Assembly: GCA_947624465.1 (NCBI GenBank)
Contig: CANQKJ010000109.1
Span: 1 to 7,421, forward strand
From: an uncultured Oscillospiraceae bacterium
Lineage (GTDB): Bacteria > Bacillota > Clostridia > Oscillospirales > Oscillospiraceae
Length of the DNA stretch: 7,421 bases
Direction of reading: 5' to 3'
The notes beneath the pieces were generated by a model. That model saw only the letters and a program-made list of their open reading frames with translations. It was not told the origin of the DNA and made no database searches. This document shows, in pieces, positions 6,337 through 7,421 of this stretch. Numbering within the stretch: position 1 is the first letter of the stretch; every line of letters begins with the position of its first letter. A program made the translations under genes and the position numbers.

Positions 6337-6992
6337 TTGAGCTTTTCCAGCCGGTAGCCCACACGGGTGAGGGTGACCAGCTTGTCGGTCAGGTCCAGCT
6401 TCTGGCGGAGCCGCTGGACGTGGATGTCCACCGTGCGGCTCTCCCCGGCGAACTCATAGCCCCACACCATGGAAAGCAGCCTGTCCCTGGTGAGGGCCAG
6501 GTTCTGGTGCTGGAGGAACACCCTGAGCAGATCGAACTCCTTGGGGGAGAGGGCCACCGGCTCGCCGTTCAGGGTGACGGTGTGGCTGCCCAGGTCCTGG
6601 CGGATGGCGCCGTACTCCAACTCGTCGGTCCCCCGGCCCCGGCGGCGGAGGACCACGTCCACCCGCGCCAGCAGCTCCAGCGGCTCAAAGGGCTTGGCAA
6701 TGTAGTCCTCGGCCCCCAGCCGGAGGCCCCGGACCTTGTCGGCCACCTCCTGCATGGCGGAGAGGAAGATGACGGGGATGTTCAGTCCCTGGATGCGCTC
6801 CATGACGGCGAAGCCGTCCAGGCCGGGGAGCATCACGTCCAGCAGGATCAGGTCGAAGCCGCCCTTTTCGATCAGGGCCGGCGCGTCGCCGCCGTTATCG
6901 CACCACCGGCTGGTGTGGCTGCCCAGGGTCAGAGTGGCCTCGATCATCCGGGCGATGTGTTCCTCATCCTCCACGATGAGAATATGTGCCAT
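6333..6992 (-). CDS. OmpR/PhoB-family response regulator
   Basis: A 219-residue DNA-binding response regulator, first gene of the operon and cognate partner of the kinase that follows. The receiver domain (about 1-116) shows the acidic pair E8-D9-E10 (IVEDEE), phospho-acceptor D52 (ILLDVMLPGLDG), S78 (FLSAM) and K100 (YIAKPFEP). The C-terminal winged-helix domain (about 124-217) contains LSPKEFDLLRVFLQHQN (148-164), the recognition-helix stretch SRTVDIHVQRLRQKL (185-199) and VGYRLE (211-216). The reading frame stays open to 7094. I place the start at the ATG ending at 6992 because AAGGAG (7000-7005) lies 7 nt upstream and MAHILIVEDEE is the standard N-terminus. A second ATG at 6998 abuts the ribosome site and would add only MA. 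The gene probably regulates itself, given the symmetric repeat on its promoter. Its targets are unknown. Confidence 0.96.
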   Translation of the reverse strand: MAHILIVEDEEHIARMIEATLTLGSHTSRWCDNGGDAPALIEKGGFDLILLDVMLPGLDGFAVMERIQGLNIPVIFLSAMQEVADKVRGLRLGAEDYIAKPFEPLELLARVDVVLRRRGRGTDELEYGAIRQDLGSHTVTLNGEPVALSPKEFDLLRVFLQHQNLALTRDRLLSMVWGYEFAGESRTVDIHVQRLRQKLDLTDKLVTLTRVGYRLEKLK

Positions 6993-7005
6993 GGCCATTC
7001 TCCTT

Positions 7006-7045
7006 CGTATCGTTTCTGCCAAAAGTATACCACAGAAACGTAACG
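7006..7045. repeat. Inverted repeat centred on the -10 box of the two-component operon
   Basis: The 13-bp arms 7006-7018 (CGTATCGTTTCTG) and 7033-7045 (CAGAAACGTAACG) are complementary at 11 of 13 positions. The inner 8 bp (CGTTTCTG/CAGAAACG) are perfect, around a 14-bp spacer. Inner half-sites are 22 bp apart centre to centre, two helical turns. The -10 box lies at the dyad centre. The outer arm would not be transcribed from the predicted start near 7017, which favours a DNA operator over an RNA hairpin. Confidence 0.6.
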
Positions 7046-7052
7046 ATGTAAG
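7024..7052 (-). promoter_or_regulatory. Promoter of the response regulator-kinase operon
   Basis: On the minus strand TATACT (7024-7029, 5 of 6) is preceded by TGG, an extended -10 motif. A 17-bp spacer leads back to CTTACA (7047-7052, 4 of 6) as the -35. Transcription would start near 7017, about 25 nt before the regulator ATG. A modest -35 with an extended -10 fits a regulated promoter, and the inverted repeat at 7006-7045 spans it. Confidence 0.65.
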
Positions 7053-7079
7053 CAACTGATTGTAACAAAACTGCAAATA

Positions 7080-7089
7080 CGGCCGGCCG
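7080..7089. repeat. Perfect CGGCCGGCCG palindrome between divergent promoters
   Basis: A 10-bp perfect palindrome lies immediately upstream of the sigma-E-like -35 element of spoIIIAA and about 28 bp upstream of the -35 of the two-component operon. It may be a small operator. Pure G/C palindromes are expected by chance in DNA of this composition, so no function is claimed. Confidence 0.3.
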
Positions 7090-7090
7090 G

Positions 7091-7119
7091 TCATAAAGCG
7101 GGACGGGCCCTCATATAGT
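7091..7119 (+). promoter_or_regulatory. Sigma-E-type (mother-cell sporulation) promoter of spoIIIAA
   Basis: TCATAAA (7091-7097) and CATATAGT (7112-7119) are separated by 14 bp. They agree with the Bacillus sigma-E pattern as I remember it, KMATAWW then 13-15 bp then CATACAMT, matching 7 of 7 and 6 of 8 positions. Initiation would fall around 7126, about 20 nt before the spoIIIAA ATG. The spoIIIA operon of Bacillus subtilis is transcribed by sigma-E, so promoter and gene assignments support each other. Confidence 0.68.
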
Positions 7120-7144
7120 CTTGGCAGAAAGGCGGGCGGCGGAT

Positions 7145-7421
7145 ATGGACAAGCGGGAGCCCTGGGAGCAGGCGGCGGCCGCGCTGCCCCGGAGCCTGAG
7201 AGAGGGACTGGGGAAAATCGGAGAGCGCCGTCTGGCGGAGGCGGAGGAATTCCGCCTCCGGCGGGGCTTTCCCCTGTCCGTCCTCCTGCCGGAGGGGGAG
7301 ATCGAGGCGGGCGGCCCCGCCGTCGCGGAGGAGCATCTCCGGCAGACGCTGGAGAACGCTACCCAGGCATCCGCCCACACGGCGCTGAACATCGCCGCCG
7401 TCTGCGCCATGGAGACGCTGG
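7145..7421 (+). CDS. spoIIIAA: Stage III sporulation protein AA, N-terminal part (runs off the window)
   Basis: SpoIIIAA is the mother-cell ATPase of the SpoIIIA-SpoIIQ channel complex that supports the engulfed forespore. Only 92 codons are present; the family is about 300 residues and the Walker motifs would lie beyond the window. The match rests on the N-terminal pattern: LPRSLREGL (14-22; compare LPERIRDLL in B. subtilis), EAEEFRLRRGFPLSVLL (32-48; compare EIEEIRIRIGRPI) and AVAEEHLRQTLENATQASAHTAL (59-81; compare the segment ending in SIYTLEEEL). The expected following RxG[YF]ITxxGG motif is not clear in the last residues (NIAAVCAMETL). The ATG is preferred, with AAAGG (7128-7132) as a rather distant, weak ribosome site; a TTG at 7121 is in frame but lacks one. 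The sigma-E-like promoter just upstream strengthens the call. The gene is divergent from the two-component operon. Confidence 0.75.
   Translation, partial: MDKREPWEQAAAALPRSLREGLGKIGERRLAEAEEFRLRRGFPLSVLLPEGEIEAGGPAVAEEHLRQTLENATQASAHTALNIAAVCAMETL

Noticed and set aside
6420..7043. 207-residue open frame on the plus strand
   Set aside because: It is antisense to the response regulator and its promoter region; the regulator motifs are unambiguous.
6993..7094. N-terminal extension of the response regulator to 7094
   Set aside because: The extra 34 residues would include the promoter and ribosome binding site. They resemble no receiver domain start, while MAHILIVEDEE with AAGGAG upstream fits.

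Overview
The window (about 63-65% G+C by eye) looks like chromosomal DNA of a high-GC, endospore-forming Clostridia. A gut Oscillospiraceae relative of Flavonifractor, Lawsonibacter or Intestinimonas is my inference, not something I could test. The pointers are a PPDK-type pyruvate phosphate dikinase, the DapL (diaminopimelate aminotransferase) variant of lysine/peptidoglycan biosynthesis, strong AGGAGG ribosome binding sites, sigma-A-like promoters, and a partial spoIIIAA gene behind a good match to a sigma-E promoter. I see no mobile element, CRISPR array, tRNA or rRNA.

Layout. (1) 1-368, minus strand: the N-terminal 122 residues of ppdK, with a well-formed promoter at 421-448. (2) 369-652: a 284-bp divergent intergenic region carrying the ppdK and dapF promoters and a GC-rich dapF leader. 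(3) 653-2774, plus strand: dapF then dapL. DapL makes LL-diaminopimelate from tetrahydrodipicolinate, and DapF epimerises it to meso-diaminopimelate for lysine and peptidoglycan. dapL also has its own promoter in the 112-bp gap. (4) 2775-2932: a convergent intergenic region with an AT-rich inverted repeat and a strong hairpin terminator. (5) 2933-3712, minus strand: a membrane-anchored Amidase_2-type peptidoglycan amidase. (6) 3740-3788: a long branched terminator on the minus strand. (7) 3834-6992, minus strand: a tightly overlapping three-gene operon read in the order OmpR-family response regulator, sensor histidine kinase, unrecognised secreted or anchored protein. (8) 6993-7144: a compact divergent regulatory region. 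It holds the two-component operon promoter, whose -10 box lies at the exact centre of a 40-bp imperfect inverted repeat, and a sigma-E-like promoter facing the other way. (9) 7145-7421, plus strand: the 5' end of spoIIIAA.

How the genes may work together. The dap pair and the amidase both act on peptidoglycan, one on precursor supply and one on hydrolysis. The two-component operon sits directly upstream of the amidase in the same orientation, with only a terminator between them. A cell-envelope role for the sensor system is therefore a reasonable guess, but the sequence does not prove it. Most of the window is ordinary housekeeping. The least explained parts are the exported third gene of the two-component operon (3834-4880) and the symmetric repeat over that operon's promoter.
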